From NCBI GenBank assembly GCA_012934845.2, contig WNNJ02002958.1, forward strand, positions 24,678 to 88,677: 64,000 nucleotides of DNA, read 5' to 3'. Below the pieces are notes generated by a model, which saw only the letters and a program-made list of their open reading frames with translations, was not told the DNA's origin and made no database searches. The translations under genes were made by a program, and so were the position numbers. The stretch's first letter is position 1. Each line of letters begins with the position of its first letter. This DNA is from Pomphorhynchus laevis (lineage: Eukaryota; Acanthocephala; Palaeacanthocephala; Echinorhynchida; Pomphorhynchidae). Below, in pieces: positions 11,929 through 25,739 of this stretch.

Positions 11929-12369
11929 TGCTTGAAAACAATTTTTAGAAGAGGGGGCTGGGAAGGATTAGATTGAGAAGATTTTTTTAAGCGGATGAAT
12001 GCGACAGGAGAGATGTTGAAAAAGGATGGTTTATCCGCGGGAACAAGAGACGAAAGGATGGATCTGAATGCGGAAACATCGTGGTCGAGACGTGCTTGTG
12101 GAGATAAAGAGGTGGAAGGAGTGATATTAGTGACGATGACGCAACGATCGCGAGAAGGAAAGCGTTTACGTTAAGGAGGACGAGTAACGTGAGTTGGTGA
12201 AATCACGATAGGAGAGCTGGGAGTTGAGGATATTAAGGGAGTAGGTTTAACGGCCGAAAACAAAGAGGATTTGAATAATAGAGATGGTGGTGAGCGATGT
12301 GAGGAAAGGTTATGAGTGGAAGGATTGTGGAGGTTGGTGGAGGTGATTATAATTAAGGGATGTAGGTTA

Positions 12370-12702
12370 TTAAGAAATGAGACAGTAGGGAAGATACGGG
12401 GTGTCGGGAAGTGAGGACATGGGATTAGAAGTGCATGTGATGACAAGATCAGTGGGTTGACAATAAATATCAGAAACGACTGGTGGTTTGAGTGGACACA
12501 TTAGAGGTTGATATGTTCTTATGGGAAAGGTCGCGTATGAGTTTGTTAGCACAAAAGCCGCATATGAAGTCTTATTTAGACTTACTACTGTCTCAAGCGA
12601 TTGTAGTCCATACGCTGCAGTCGTGTGTTGAGAATGTACTTGTAGTTGAACACAGTTGGTGTCGTTCTTGGCTGTTTTATTACGTCCTCCCATCGAATTC
12701 AT
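12370..12702 (-). pseudogene. LINE family B ORF1 N-terminus (decayed)
   Basis: The minus-strand frame begins MNSMGGRNKTAKNDTN. This resembles in position and composition the ORF1 start MGRKKQKSQVPNHV at 62443. A second piece of ORF1 with SSHALLIPCPHFPTP lies at 12171-12446. The PHD-type finger seen in the 62.4-kb copy is not evident here. Confidence 0.5.
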
Positions 12703-13337
12703 TGTGTGTTAAAACTGTTAAATTTGCTGGATTGATCTAGAACTGGATGAATCTGGAACTGGATTGATCTGGAATGTGTGTTTAAACTGTTAAAATTTTT
12801 GTCTTACATTGGTCTTATATATCTTAGTCCAAGAATGGATGTTTGTTCCATAGTTGATAGTTCGGATCCCGTTGTAATGTTGTAGTAGTGGGTGATCTAA
12901 ATATGCCTTCTATAGACTGGACTAACTTGATATGCTTAGATAACAATAATAATTCATCAGCATTTCTTGATACTATCAATTTTCTTAATCTAACGCAACA
13001 TGTCTCAATGTTTACTCGTTTCTCTGAAGACCATTAATCTTTGTTTGATATTTGTCTCACTTCCGATAAATATTTGGTCACTGATGTAACATATTTGGAT
13101 CCCCTAGGCAGCTCTGACCATTCTGTTATTCGCTTTAATACAAACTTGTCTAATATATTGTCACAACCTGAGCTTTCATGTATGCATGTACAATGTTTCA
13201 AAATCAATTTCAGTTTAGTACGTCAATCCCTTCTCGGTACAAATCGGTATAATCCATTGATTTTTGGAGTTGAATCATCTTGGCAACAATTTGAAACCCT
13301 GATGATATCGCTCCTTCTACGTTTCTCACCTCGTAAC

Positions 13338-14395
13338 CGTATCTAAACTCCTTGAGCGTCTCGTTCTCAAGCAAGTTAATACATATCTCTATTCCTCTAA
13401 CTTATTTCCTCCCTTCCAAGCCGCTTTTCGCTCTAATTACTCTACCGAAATTGCATGTCTTAAAGTTTATAACGACTTACTCATATCGCGCGATCATAAA
13501 TTATGTAGTGTCATAGTTTCTCTTGATCTATCGTCTGCTTTTGACATCGTCGATCACTCGATTCTTCTCCATCGCCTTCGTCATGATTATGGCTTCTCTT
13601 TACCCACTGTATCATGGTTTTCTTCATATCTATCAAACCGTACATTTCGCGTATATTCTAACTCTTCTTTCTACCATCCTTCATCGATCCCATCCGGTGT
13701 TCCACAAGGCTCCGTATTAGGCCCTATGCTTTTCTCTCTTCTTCTTGGTGATTTGTCTTCGATTTCTCATAAATTTAACTTCCATGTTATGCAATATGCT
13801 GATGACATTCTCATCTATGCTCATGCACCTGTTTATCGTATTCACGATCTTAGTGTTTCTGCTTCGGACTGTCTTGTCGCAATTTCCAATTACCTTTCTT
13901 CCCTTCGCCTTTCTCTGAATCCTGATAAATCCAAAATTATGTGGATCCTACCTCAACGCCTCGGCTTAGAACCTCCCTCCGTATCATTAAATTCTACAAT
14001 TCTTCCTATCGTTGATAATATCGTTTTCCTAGGCTTCCATTTCGACAACCGACTTTCACTTAAACCTTTCGTTTGAGATAAAGTACGCTCATCTACCTTA
14101 ATACTCTGCAACCTCCGTCAAGTTCGTAAATTGATCGATTTCTCTTGTATGACTCATATCTTCTCTCCTTTTTTATAAACTCGATTATTGTCTTAGTCTA
14201 TTTTCTAATTCACCTAAATCCACTCTTCTTCCCCTACAACGCATCGTCAACGCAGCCGTCCGAATTCTCCTCCGTCTTCGTCGTTTTGATCATACATTTC
14301 ACCATCTTGTTTCTCTCGATTTGACTACAATTTATTGTCGTGTTCAAATTCGTCTTCTTCTCGTTGCTTTCCGCCTTGTAAATTTTCATACCCCT
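13338..14395 (+). mobile_element. LINE family B, copy 3 (RT fragment)
   Basis: A plus-strand RT piece is joined abruptly to the family A endonuclease at 13338. It contains FQAAFRSNYSTEIACL, LDLSSAFDIVDHSILL, SGVPQGSVLGPMLFSLLLG and MQYADDILIYAHA (13780-13830), then LSLNPDKSKIMWILPQ and the RT C-terminus to about 14395. Frameshifts break it into three frames. It gives the uninterrupted version of the region split in copy 1. Confidence 0.8.
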
Positions 14396-15140
14396 TCATT
14401 TCAGCTATACGAGCTTGCAGCGACCTCCGAAGAAGGAGCTATTTTCAGTTCGTATAATATACGTTTCGTAAGTTTAGCTCGATTAAATTGATCACGTAAT
14501 CGAGTAAACGAACTTCTAAAAGAACGATTTCAAGTAACAATTTTAAATATTATATTATTCGCTTTAAACAGGTTTTTTAAATCTGCATCTAACCACATGA
14601 CTGTGCTTTACAAATAACAGTCTTTAGAGCAATCATATCCAAGATGGAGATTTTTTTAGAAGATAAATTTTGATAGAAGATAAAAAAAATTAAAATGACA
14701 CTCGGTCTTAATATTCTGCCAAGTGTATAATATTCATTCGCAAAACGTCAAAATCGATATTAAATTAACTTTATATAATGTGCTTTTTGTATTATATCTT
14801 CAGTGTTTATACGCTTTAGGTTAATCATATAATCAAATTTAATGCGAACCTAAATATCAAATTTTTCAAAATTTTTAATTAAAAAAAATTAAAATTTGAT
14901 TTTTTTTAATTTCCTTTATTTAGCTGATTACTGAATGCTGATTTTCAGTGTCTCTTTAAATATTTTAGCGATTTTCAAATAACAAATATAAATACCGAAT
15001 AGATAAGATTGTTATTTTATTAACCTTTATTTTTATTTAGCTCTAAGCGTTCAGTTGGGGATTTAATTTTCGATATAATACTATATGCTCAATTTTTAGC
15101 TGAACGGCGATAAAACGCTATAACAAAAAATATTAATTTT
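14396..15140. other. AT-rich DNA, no gene seen
   Basis: The sequence after the family B homology end is AT-rich and non-coding in all frames. It carries the first five TTTAGC hexamers of the cluster described under findings (14921-15131). I see no promoter or RNA gene. Confidence 0.6.
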
Positions 15141-16228
15141 TAGCTTTTTGAGAACCTGGAGTAAGAAGGTATGACGGGAAGACAGCGATAGCGAAGTGCG
15201 GCGAGTGTCGTCTAAGAAAGACTGATGAACGATGGGGAGCCGACAGCGATGAGACGAAAAGTTACGAGAAGAAGGCGGAGTTTGATGCGGATGTGGATGG
15301 TGGGCCAGGGGAGTTGAGCACGATGTGTGGATGTGTGGTCGAAGCGACAGAGACAAAAGAGCCCTCGAATGGTGGAGTTGATTATTCGTTGTAGGGATAG
15401 AATGATGGATTTTGGAGAATTTGCGAAAAGGCCGAGGCAGTAATCGATTTTAGGGAAGAGAAGCGATGAAAGAAGAGACATACAATAACGGAAGTCGATA
15501 AGGGGCGGATACAGCGGATGTCACGGAGAATTAAGTTAGACGAGCGGACCTTGTCACGACCGAAGGCATTAAGGGAAATGTGATCATCGAAATGGAAGCT
15601 TAATAAAGTGAGATTGTGGACTATGGTGATGATTGATGATGCAAAAGATACAGGCGGAGGATATATGCTAGGTTGACGGGGGCGGATCTACATTATTTTT
15701 GAATTGTTTGTGTTTAGAATCAGACGAAGATGGGAGAGACGTTTGTAGATAGAAGAAAGATAATTGGAGGCAGAATTTGCGATATCATGTATGCGATGGG
15801 CGAGTGCATGATCATAGATGAAGATTTCATCGGCGTATTGCATGACGTCAAAGGAGTAAGGTTTGATTCTCTCTCCGTTTGATAATCGGAGTGAGATCGC
15901 CAAGCAGAAGAGAGAAAAGCAGGGGATCTTGGACTGAACCTTGTGGGTACCGCAGACAATAGGGATGGGAGGAGAGGATGATGAATTAGAACAAACACGA
16001 AAAGAACGATCAGATAGATATGAGGCAAGTCATGCTACGGAGGAGGAAAAACGCCCTAATCATAACGAAGGCGAGAAAAGAGGATGGAGTTATCGACGAT
16101 GTCGAAGGCCGAGTAGAGCTCGAGGGAGGTGAGAACACTATATAGACCCTTGCCATGAGAGATGAGTAGGTCGTTGTTTACGACCATGCAGGTGATTTTG
16201 GTGGAGTGATTAGAGCAGAAAGCGGATT
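15141..16228 (-). mobile_element. LINE family B, copy 4 (RT fragment)
   Basis: The minus-strand RT fragment is truncated at both ends. The readable blocks are MQYADEIFIYDHALAHRIHD and LRLILNTNNSKIM (15688-15903), preceded upstream by a degraded GVPQGS region and followed by the RT C-terminal piece (15096-15481). The catalytic YADD reads YADE here. It is interrupted by stops and frameshifts and is an old copy. Confidence 0.8.
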
Positions 16229-18420
16229 GATGGTTAAAATGGTTATAATGGTTAAAATGGATTAAATGGTTATTCTGTATGGCTTGTTCATTTCGTTCAA
16301 ATGTGTATCGGTTTAATCTTAGTGTATATTTTGTAAAAATTAATAAGGTACATGCTCTATATTTAAAATGTTCGTCTTGCTGTTGTTTTTGATATCCTAT
16401 TTAGTTGATCCAACAAATCTTTGATTTTTGATCCTATTTTGTAGTCTGTTTTTTGGTGTTTAATAAATCTTTGACGTATATTTTTCTAGGTTATTCTAAG
16501 CTTAGTCGAAGACGTGTAGTTATTTATATTAGTTATATCTCGATTGTATGTTTAGCCTTAACCGTTTATACCGTTTTGTATATTTCCTTTAAAGGTAGTA
16601 TCTTTATTGAGTATCTGTACCCCTAAAGATCTGCATATTTATGTAAATGTATACATTTACATATGTATACCTGTATGCGATTTACAAACGACCTAGTGAT
16701 TTCCCAGCATCTGAAGTGCAAGTATTCGTAATTCTTTTAGTGCCCTCGGTTAGGAACCAATATTTTTGTAAGTTTATTAAATATTTATAAATTTATGTAA
16801 TAAAATAAATAAAATTCTTAAAATTAAATGATATTTTTTATTGTTTAGCTATTTGTTTAGCCTGATTGTCACAATAGCTATTTTATGAACTTTAAAAACT
16901 TGTTGCATAAGAAAACCATTTTTATTAAACTATAATAGATGTTCGGATAAATAATATGACATGAACCGGTTTGTAGCCTTTTATATTTAGAATTTATGCA
17001 TTTAGCGACTATTTAGCATGCACCTTTCCGATACGACATTACAGTTTTAGGTTATTCAGCTAAACAGCATTAAAAGAAGTGCTCTTTGATAAAACTATTT
17101 TGGCTATTTTTGCCTTTTAGCTGATTATAATACCATAGTAGCTTTTACTTCAAGGGTCTTTGTTTAGATTATAGAAAGTTCTATTTTGTTTTGGCTGTTT
17201 GAACCAGTCAAATAAACAAAGTCCAGTATCTTTTATGTACTTTAGCATTTTAGCTTTATACACTTAACTCGCATCTTCGATTTATACCAGGAGTTATAGT
17301 CTCGGCCGTTTAGGATACACGAGTTGTCAAATAGTTAACATGGTTTAAAAGCGAATGATTTTTAATTTAGCCATTTACTTTTAGCCTTCGGTGCTTAATT
17401 GAGTCATTAACATCTTATTCGTTTTAGCGATGATGTGATACAGTTTTGATCGGTCCAAATGACGTCACTTACAATGTCATGAAAATAGTTTTCAAATTCT
17501 TTAGACATCTTTTTTTAGCTTTAAGCATTTAGTGGGTTTCGTCCGCCGTCTGTTCAGATTGGATGCAGTCATAATTGTTTTTATTTAGAATATCAGTTTA
17601 CAGTAAATAGGTGAATTTTATTTTCTAGCGATATAGCGTTCAGTTATCGGTTCCTGTTACAGTTTATGTAAAATTCAATTTTTTATGTCGATTGATTTCT
17701 AGTCCTACCAAAATGTAGAATATTATTTAGCCACCAATTATTTATTCCTTTCATTAACAAATTCTTTAACAGATTATTATTTAGCACTTTATAGCAAAAT
17801 AAAAGTGTAAAATCAAATGGATTCCTCTACATTCTTAAGTGTAGAGACACGGGTATTGTATATGTTGAAAAATATAATACTTACCCATCAAACATACATT
17901 TTTATCAAAGTTTGTTACTTTCTGACGATAATTATTATAACTGTTGGATAAGCTTGAATATCATCAAATATTCAAATTTTAAAACACTAGCCGTATGCCG
18001 AATAAATCATCGTAGCCTAATTCTTAATATTGACATACTTTTCTTAAATTTTTTGTTTTTATTCTTGACTTAACAATTTTGTTTCTTTGAATTTCATTTC
18101 TGCTCACTTTATCAGCTAATGCAATATTATTAATTGAATTGAGAATAAGGTCGAGAAAATATCGATTATTTTATTGATTATTTTATTCGATTATTTTATC
18201 GATTATTTTATTATTATTTAATCATCACTTGTCATCAACAGGAATACAGTTTAAATTAGCTCTAGAATATTAAAATAGCCACATAACAGATTCAGACTTA
18301 TTACAACATGACTGCTTCGATTACGATAAATTAAACAAACAGTATTATCGAAAATTTTAATAAATTAATTTAAATAATTAATAAATACTAAACCCATAGT
18401 CTTCAACCATTTCGATTATA
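16229..18420. other. Gene-free AT-rich DNA with dense TTTAGC hexamers
   Basis: No coding sequence is visible. A short run of (t)ggttaaaatgg units occurs at 16230-16270. TTTAGC occurs on the plus strand at least fourteen times between 16540 and 17790, against a single GCTAAA. See the separate finding. Confidence 0.6.
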
Positions 18421-18432
18421 TAGTTTTATTGG

Positions 18433-18650
18433 AACAAAGAAAAAAAGTTTCCTTCGTTTGAAAAAATTCAATATTTCGATAGCTCCTGCTATCATCAGGA
18501 TTGTAGTAATTTTTTTATTGTAATCATGATAAGCCATCGAAATATTAAATTTTTCCTGCTATCATCTATTGTAATTCTGATTGTGAAGGCAGGAGCTATC
18601 GAAATATTGATTTTTTTTAAATAAAGGGAAATTATTTTCTTCTTTGTTCC
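18433..18650. mobile_element. MITE-like fold-back element (family 1)
   Basis: A roughly 218-bp element has inverted ends. The outer part is ggaacaaagaa at 18433 and its complement at 18633-18643. The inner arm TCAATATTTCGATAGCTCCT at about 18470 is matched by its complement at about 18588-18610. It has no coding capacity. A more decayed relative lies at 45295-45562. It was presumably mobilised by a transposase elsewhere; no target duplication was established. Confidence 0.7.
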
Positions 18651-19259
18651 GGTAAATCTATATAAAATAAGTTGTTTCTACTATATTTTTGTGGACAACA
18701 TTTCTTTTCTACAAAAATGTGAAATTATCGATTCCTTACAATTAAAAAAAGGTTGTGTTTGCATTTTCTAATGACAAAAATGGTAATATTCTTAAAAATC
18801 AAAGTAAAATTAAATTACTTAATTTAATCTAATTTCAATAAATTCCAACTTTATTTAATACAAAATTATTAAAATGAAAACAAATTAAAGTAAAACAGTA
18901 AAGGTGCATATATTACAAGTTTTGAAAAATTTTAAAATGCAATATTCTATCCAATCACATAAAGCTGATTTTAATTGTGTTTTACTATCTAATATATCAA
19001 TACGCATTAATCAATTCGTTATATCAATACGCATTATTATTTTGTTATCGATAATATTATATATTATCAATATAATATTTTTATATTAATTAATAATAAT
19101 ATATTTATTAAATGTTTAATTTTATTAATAAATATTAGAGCAATAAAAACGATATTGTGTATCTAACTTATTTCTTATATCCTATGATCATTCATATATA
19201 AATATTAAAAACATGCACATGGCGTATATAGAGACAGTTGAATAAAAACTATAAATAAT

Positions 19260-19640
19260 ACACGACATCCGAATTCTGTCGATCCCCAAAATGCAGCTAG
19301 GATTGCCCCGTTGGATGGCAACGCTCAATCTCGGCAGCAAGAATCTATAGCACGTCGTTCTTCACTAACGTTATTCTTCGACCCAATTCATGTATAAAGT
19401 CGCGTTCTTTTATACCTAACGCACCAAAAGTTATCACATCAACAGGCACGAGTTGGTAGATTGGCGTCAAGTCGGCGTATTTGCTACGCTTCTTGGCCTC
19501 TACTCCATTGATTACCACACTAAGACCGCTGTATTAAGATGGATAGGTGCCAAAGTATCTCGGTAGGTGAAGTTTCATGCCAAATATTTGCCATTTGATC
19601 ATAGGGTCAGATTGCGATGAAAAAACTCGCATCGCAATAA
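19260..19640 (-). pseudogene. LINE C-terminal domain relic
   Basis: The minus strand reads KKRSKYADL, VPVDVITFGALG and FIHELGRRITLVKNDV. This resembles a C-terminal domain found after the RT in several non-LTR elements of invertebrates (pattern VPVxxExxG...ELGRR). It has an internal stop and no RT nearby. The same domain group appears at 53.4-54.6 and 59.7-60.2 kb. Confidence 0.5.
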
Positions 19641-19989
19641 ATTAGACTAATTTCGAATAAGTTTAACTGATAGTCTTGCACAGACATTTTCAAAATTCTC
19701 ATTATTACGTTGAAAAAATAAACTTATAAATTAAACTGGACTCAATTCACTATTTCTTACAATATAAATAAGTTATAATTTCTTCTAACTCTTTTATTCT
19801 GATTATTCTTATGTATTTTTCGTTTTGGCCACTAACACTGTTCTCTGAGCTTCAGTCAATATGATTGATGACATATTTCTTTTTAATATTATCTGATATC
19901 TTTTAATTTTGAAATGAAATACTTTAAACATTCGTTGTGTGTGTAGATTTTCAGCTTTCAAAAAGTCGCATCCGCAGCAGCAATTTTAG

Positions 19990-21690
<1,701 letters not shown>

Positions 21691-21977
21691 TATCTGCAAA
21701 ATGACTGATGTTTCATTCTTTAAGTGTTTTTAATCTTCTATATATATCTAGATATACAAACAATGTGTTCGTCCTGTTTACTGTTTCGTGTCTAGTATAA
21801 ATCGGTACTCGCTAACCTTTTTTAATGTTTTTCATATCCCAAATTATAAATTAACTGTCTAGTGCTTCTGTAAAAACCTACTATAATTCACATTTTTTTG
21901 TAATAGACAAATAAATTAAAAGCAGTAACGTGACCAGAGTGGATACTTAATGCATAAAAGCTTAAATTTTTTATTTT

Positions 21978-22395
21978 AGCTCCAATTTCCTAACAAATCA
22001 CCGTCTTTATAGGTATTTCTAGCTTATTTTGGTTCAACTATTATGATAAATATTATGATAAAATCCATTTAACATAAATTTTATCCGCTTTGATTGTATA
22101 TCAAGTTGAAAATTGTTATAAAAATTACCAAATTATTACTTCAGTAATTTTCTAAAGATGCTAGCAGAGGTTAACGAAATATCAATAAAAAATTTCTTCT
22201 TTCTTTGATCCAGCTCCAATAATTCTTTATCAATAATAAATCATTATCAATTTTTTAAAATTATATTTTTAATATTGTGATTATATTTTTAATATTCAAT
22301 ATTAAAAATATTGAATATATTTGAATTTTAGCTCAAATTTCCTAACAAATCAACGTCTTTATAGGTATCTCTAGCTTATTTTGGTTCAACTATTT
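21978..22395. repeat. 65-bp direct repeat copies within dispersed repeat
   Basis: The stretch beginning agctc(c/a)aatttcctaac occurs at 21978-22041 and again at 22331-22393, both ending in ggttcaactatt. A third copy is in the second large repeat at 33249-33312. Between the first two lies a half-MITE arm (ctagcagaggttaacgaaatat, about 22159-22180). Confidence 0.65.
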
Positions 22396-22885
22396 AAATA
22401 TTAAGCAATCCTGATCATTTAGAATGATAAAATTATCATAATTGATTACACGCAAGTGGAAATTAAGAAAACATTCACTATTCCACTATCATATTTAATA
22501 TAGAAGGTATTTGACTATATGTGTGGCAGATATCGATTGTATTTTATATCTTATGTTTAAATATATGTATAGTTACATAAAACATGATAGCTGAGATCTT
22601 AACAACACTCGGTGTATATTTTTTATATAAATCATTTTTGAAAATTCGAAATCAATTGAGAACCAACAATCCGGATTACGGCGTTTTGGTCATTTTTCAA
22701 ATCACCACCGTTTAGTGGTGATACGTTCAATACTGTCCGCAAAAGACTGAAATCCATATAACATTGTAATATTATAAATCCCATTTCCTCTCTTATTCTT
22801 TAATGTCCTTGAATAACTACAAGGCTTCCTATCCCTCTATGGCCAACAGCGATCAGTATCCATTGCTGCAGAGTCTCGTTTAAAT
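22046..22885. repeat. 840-bp dispersed repeat, copy 1
   Basis: Almost the same sequence occurs in the same orientation at 32971-33805. It contains a right arm of the MITE family at 47.5 kb, a 65-bp sub-repeat, and a hairpin TCACCAC/GTGGTGA near 22703-22722. It has no coding potential. The few differences between copies suggest recent duplication or transposition. Confidence 0.85.
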
Positions 22886-24170
22886 TAAAGTTATTTTAAC
22901 GAATTTTATAGATACTTATTGAACCATATTTATAAATATTACCATATTTTATAAAAATATTAAATACACGAATGAATATTCGTTTATCGATCATTTCTAT
23001 TTATGATTTTCAATAGTTATATAATTTTATCTAATAAAAAATCAATTCTGTGTTTTCATTCATAATTGAATTTTAATTGATTCGAATTTATAACTCGCTT
23101 ATTAGATATATTATTTGTTAAGAAATAATATATTTTTAAAAATAATATATTAATATTATTTATTTAAGTAATATATTATTTAAAATAATAGAATATTTGA
23201 TATAAAATAAACATTATCGATGCTATTCTAAACGCCGGCAAAGGGTACAAATCTTAACTAATCATTTACTCGTATTACTTGAATTTTTTTAACTTTTTAT
23301 TAAATCAGCATAACTTTTATAACTTATCACTTATAATTTTTTAGTTATATGTTTGTCCTTGACGCGTCGTGAAACTTCAACACAATATTTTACTCAAGAT
23401 ATCGGTAATTACAAAATCATTAGATTTACATAAATTTTGTAAAAACGTTTCAATTTATAATGAATTAAATCAGTGTGAATAGTTAATTTATACATTTAAA
23501 TTAGTTTAAGAGCATTCAGATAATTGATAGGTTTAGATCATTTATTTAGGTTTTGATATAAATTTCGCCCTTACAACTTATGTTAAGTATGCGGATAATT
23601 ATAAGCATTTATAATTTAACGTTTTCTTAGCTTTTGATTTTAGCATTTTAAGTTTTTCGAACGGTATTTGTATAATTGCTTCTATTTAATTTATATTTAA
23701 TAAATATTAAGCGCATTTTTCCTTAATTTATATTATTATAAATTACAAATGGTCTTGCCAGCTGATGCAAATGGGAAATGATGTTAGACAAAATCAATTT
23801 CCATTAAAACGACGAATTGATCTTTTGTAATTTAATATATTTTATAGTAAAATAAGTTAAAAATATCTTTGCTTTCATATAACCAAAGTTTTTATCTATT
23901 TATGAATATATAATGTAATAAATATATAATTGTAATTTTGAATTTATTTGTATAATTTAAATTAATTTCAAATCGCACCAAAATTCTTAGAAAATGGCAA
24001 GTTAAGAGTATTGTATATTTTATAATTAAAACAAATTTCAGGAACCACAGAGAATTCGCAAACATTAAAAATTAAATTAGACTCGACAATAGTGGGATCA
24101 GGCGTTGTAGCAAACCAGTCCGAAGACAGGTAAATACAAAAATATATTTCCATAGAATCCAATGGATATA
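22886..24170. other. AT-rich intergenic DNA, no gene seen
   Basis: All frames are short. I see low-complexity AATATT-type runs (23120-23200) and no recognisable element. Confidence 0.5.
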
Positions 24171-24370
24171 ATTTCTTCCCAATCGCTATTGAGACGTTGG
24201 GCGCGATTGGCCAGAACGCATCAGCGTTCTTCTCAATGTTTGGAAAATTACTGCGCCGTCACTGCTGAGACAATCAAGCCGGTTTGTATCTGATCCAGCG
24301 CGTAAGCCAGGCAATACAGATTGGAAATGCTGCTTCACTGCTCGGAACTTTAAGTAGTTTCATGCATTGA
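24171..24370 (-). repeat. Coding-like relic of an unrecognised dispersed element
   Basis: The segment is GC-richer than its surroundings. On the minus strand it encodes FWPIAPNVSIAIGKKLYP. A diverged relative at 58010-58200 encodes a matching PNASIAMGAK. Two diverged copies sharing a peptide suggest the C-terminal end of a transposon protein. I do not recognise the family. Confidence 0.45.
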
Positions 24371-25155
24371 GGGAGATAACCATATGATTTACCAAAACTG
24401 GATGTTGCTTAAATTTGAAACATTAAATTAAAACAAAATCGTAAAATTTGCATTTTAGACAAATATTGTTTAATAATATCTTTACAAAAAATTTAACTTA
24501 ATTTTTCAAGATCACACATTTTTCGACCGAATTGTGAAAATCTCGAAATTCTCTTAAGTCAGGAATAACTAATAGGCAGGGGAACTAACGTCGTTTTTGG
24601 TGTATATTTTGTTGTAAATTAATATTGAAAAAGTAAATTCTAAAGTAAATGTTGACTCGGATGCAAAAACTTTAAATATTTAATATATATAATAAATTAT
24701 ATAGTTCACTTTCAAATTCATCCTAAATGTAAGGTATTTTATATTGAAATACGTAAATTATTTTACATTATAAAGTAGATAAATTACATTTAACGGTATG
24801 TTAGTTATATATACAATTAGTATAAGTAACTATTCGTTTGGATAAGCCAGATTCATAAACATTTTGCTTGCTAGTTCAATTAAAGGAATAGTTTCGTTTG
24901 CATATAATCAGGCCACCCCAGATGGTGGCCTAGCTGGGGCTATCCAAAGCGTCCTCCTGGTTGCGAATGAAAAAAATCCATAAACCATCATGTGGCCCAA
25001 TAAGTAGCCTTGGATAGCCAGCGGGTGTATTATGATAGTGGTGGTGAAACACTTAATAACAACTATTGTTTCTATAAAGTGCCATATACCGGAATCCGGG
25101 CTAAGACACTGACATAGAGAGTATGCCCTGCTATCAATAAAGAATTTATGCTTCC

Positions 25156-25739
25156 TTGAGTTTGGCGAACTCGTGGTATCCAAGCCTTTACATAATACCT
25201 GACACAATGTACCACTCTGGCTCCACTGGTAACTCCGGTCGAAACGGTGAAGCGATTATCATTCGTACTCGTTTAGCTTACTATCTAACTGTTTGGCAGC
25301 CAATATCTGACAGACTGGCCTTAGTTCGTCTAAAGGAAAGAATGCGAACTGGACCATAATGTGTGTATGCTCCCAGGAACTCCACGTGTCAATCGCTAGT
25401 GAATGCTTTCTACGAAGATCTTGACTTTGCTTTAGACAGCGTACCTTCCCGAGATTTCCTTATAGTTGCAGGTGACTACAATGCGCAACTCCAGTACTCA
25501 TACTTGACAATCCTTTTTGTCGGTAAGCAAACAATTGGAATACATATATGTCCAAACGGCAAAAATTAATGAACGAACTAATTACCCATGACCTCATTGC
25601 AGCAAATATATGTTTTCGACAGAAAAGACGTCATCTTGAAACATGGACGTTTCCACATGAACAGGGGCGTAATCAAATCGATTATATTCTCGCTCGAAAA
25701 AAATATCGTCGTCTGATAGCTGATTGCAGATCATATTGA
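25156..25739 (+). pseudogene. Endonuclease domain of LINE E
   Basis: Three consecutive frames encode endonuclease blocks: GEAIIIRTRLAYYLTVWQPI and SDRLALVRL (25156-25359), YAPRNSTCQS with VAGDYNAQL (25363-25510; GDYN stands for GDWN), and NQIDYILARKKYRRLIADCR (25670-25735). This order is that of AP-type LINE endonucleases, and the QIDYIL block is typical of RTE-like elements. At least two frame changes break it. Confidence 0.7.

Larger units (their letters stand above)
9214..12815 (-). mobile_element. LINE family B, copy 2 (near full length, decayed)
   Basis: This minus-strand element is inserted in the endonuclease of LINE A copy 3. From its 5' end (high coordinate) it has a 5' UTR with a 75-bp duplication (about 12700-12800), an ORF1 start near 12692, ORF1 C-terminus joined in frame to the endonuclease start (11386-11928), endonuclease body (10741-11331), RT pieces (10169-10686) and RT C-terminus (9291-9639). 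Its 3' end reads AATAAACC followed by a T run (9214-9230 on the plus strand as an A run). Several frameshifts and stops break it. Confidence 0.8.
7660..13338 (+). mobile_element. LINE family A, copy 3 (5' half), split by LINE B copy 2
   Basis: This is the 5' half of a family A element. ORF1 lies at about 7670-8684 and the start of ORF2, the AP-endonuclease, at 8672-9213. A 3.6-kb minus-strand family B element follows, and the endonuclease resumes at about 12815-13338. The RT half is missing: at 13338 the sequence switches to family B RT. Copies 1 and 2 hold the RT half, so the three together show the family layout of ORF1, then overlapping ORF2 (EN-RT). Confidence 0.75.

Noticed and set aside
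15941-16132. Basic plus-strand peptide
   Set aside because: It is antisense to the LINE B RT fragment on the minus strand.
22700-22735. tRNA-like hairpin with gttcaa in the 840-bp repeat
   Set aside because: Only one 7-bp stem is present; no acceptor stem or B-box match.
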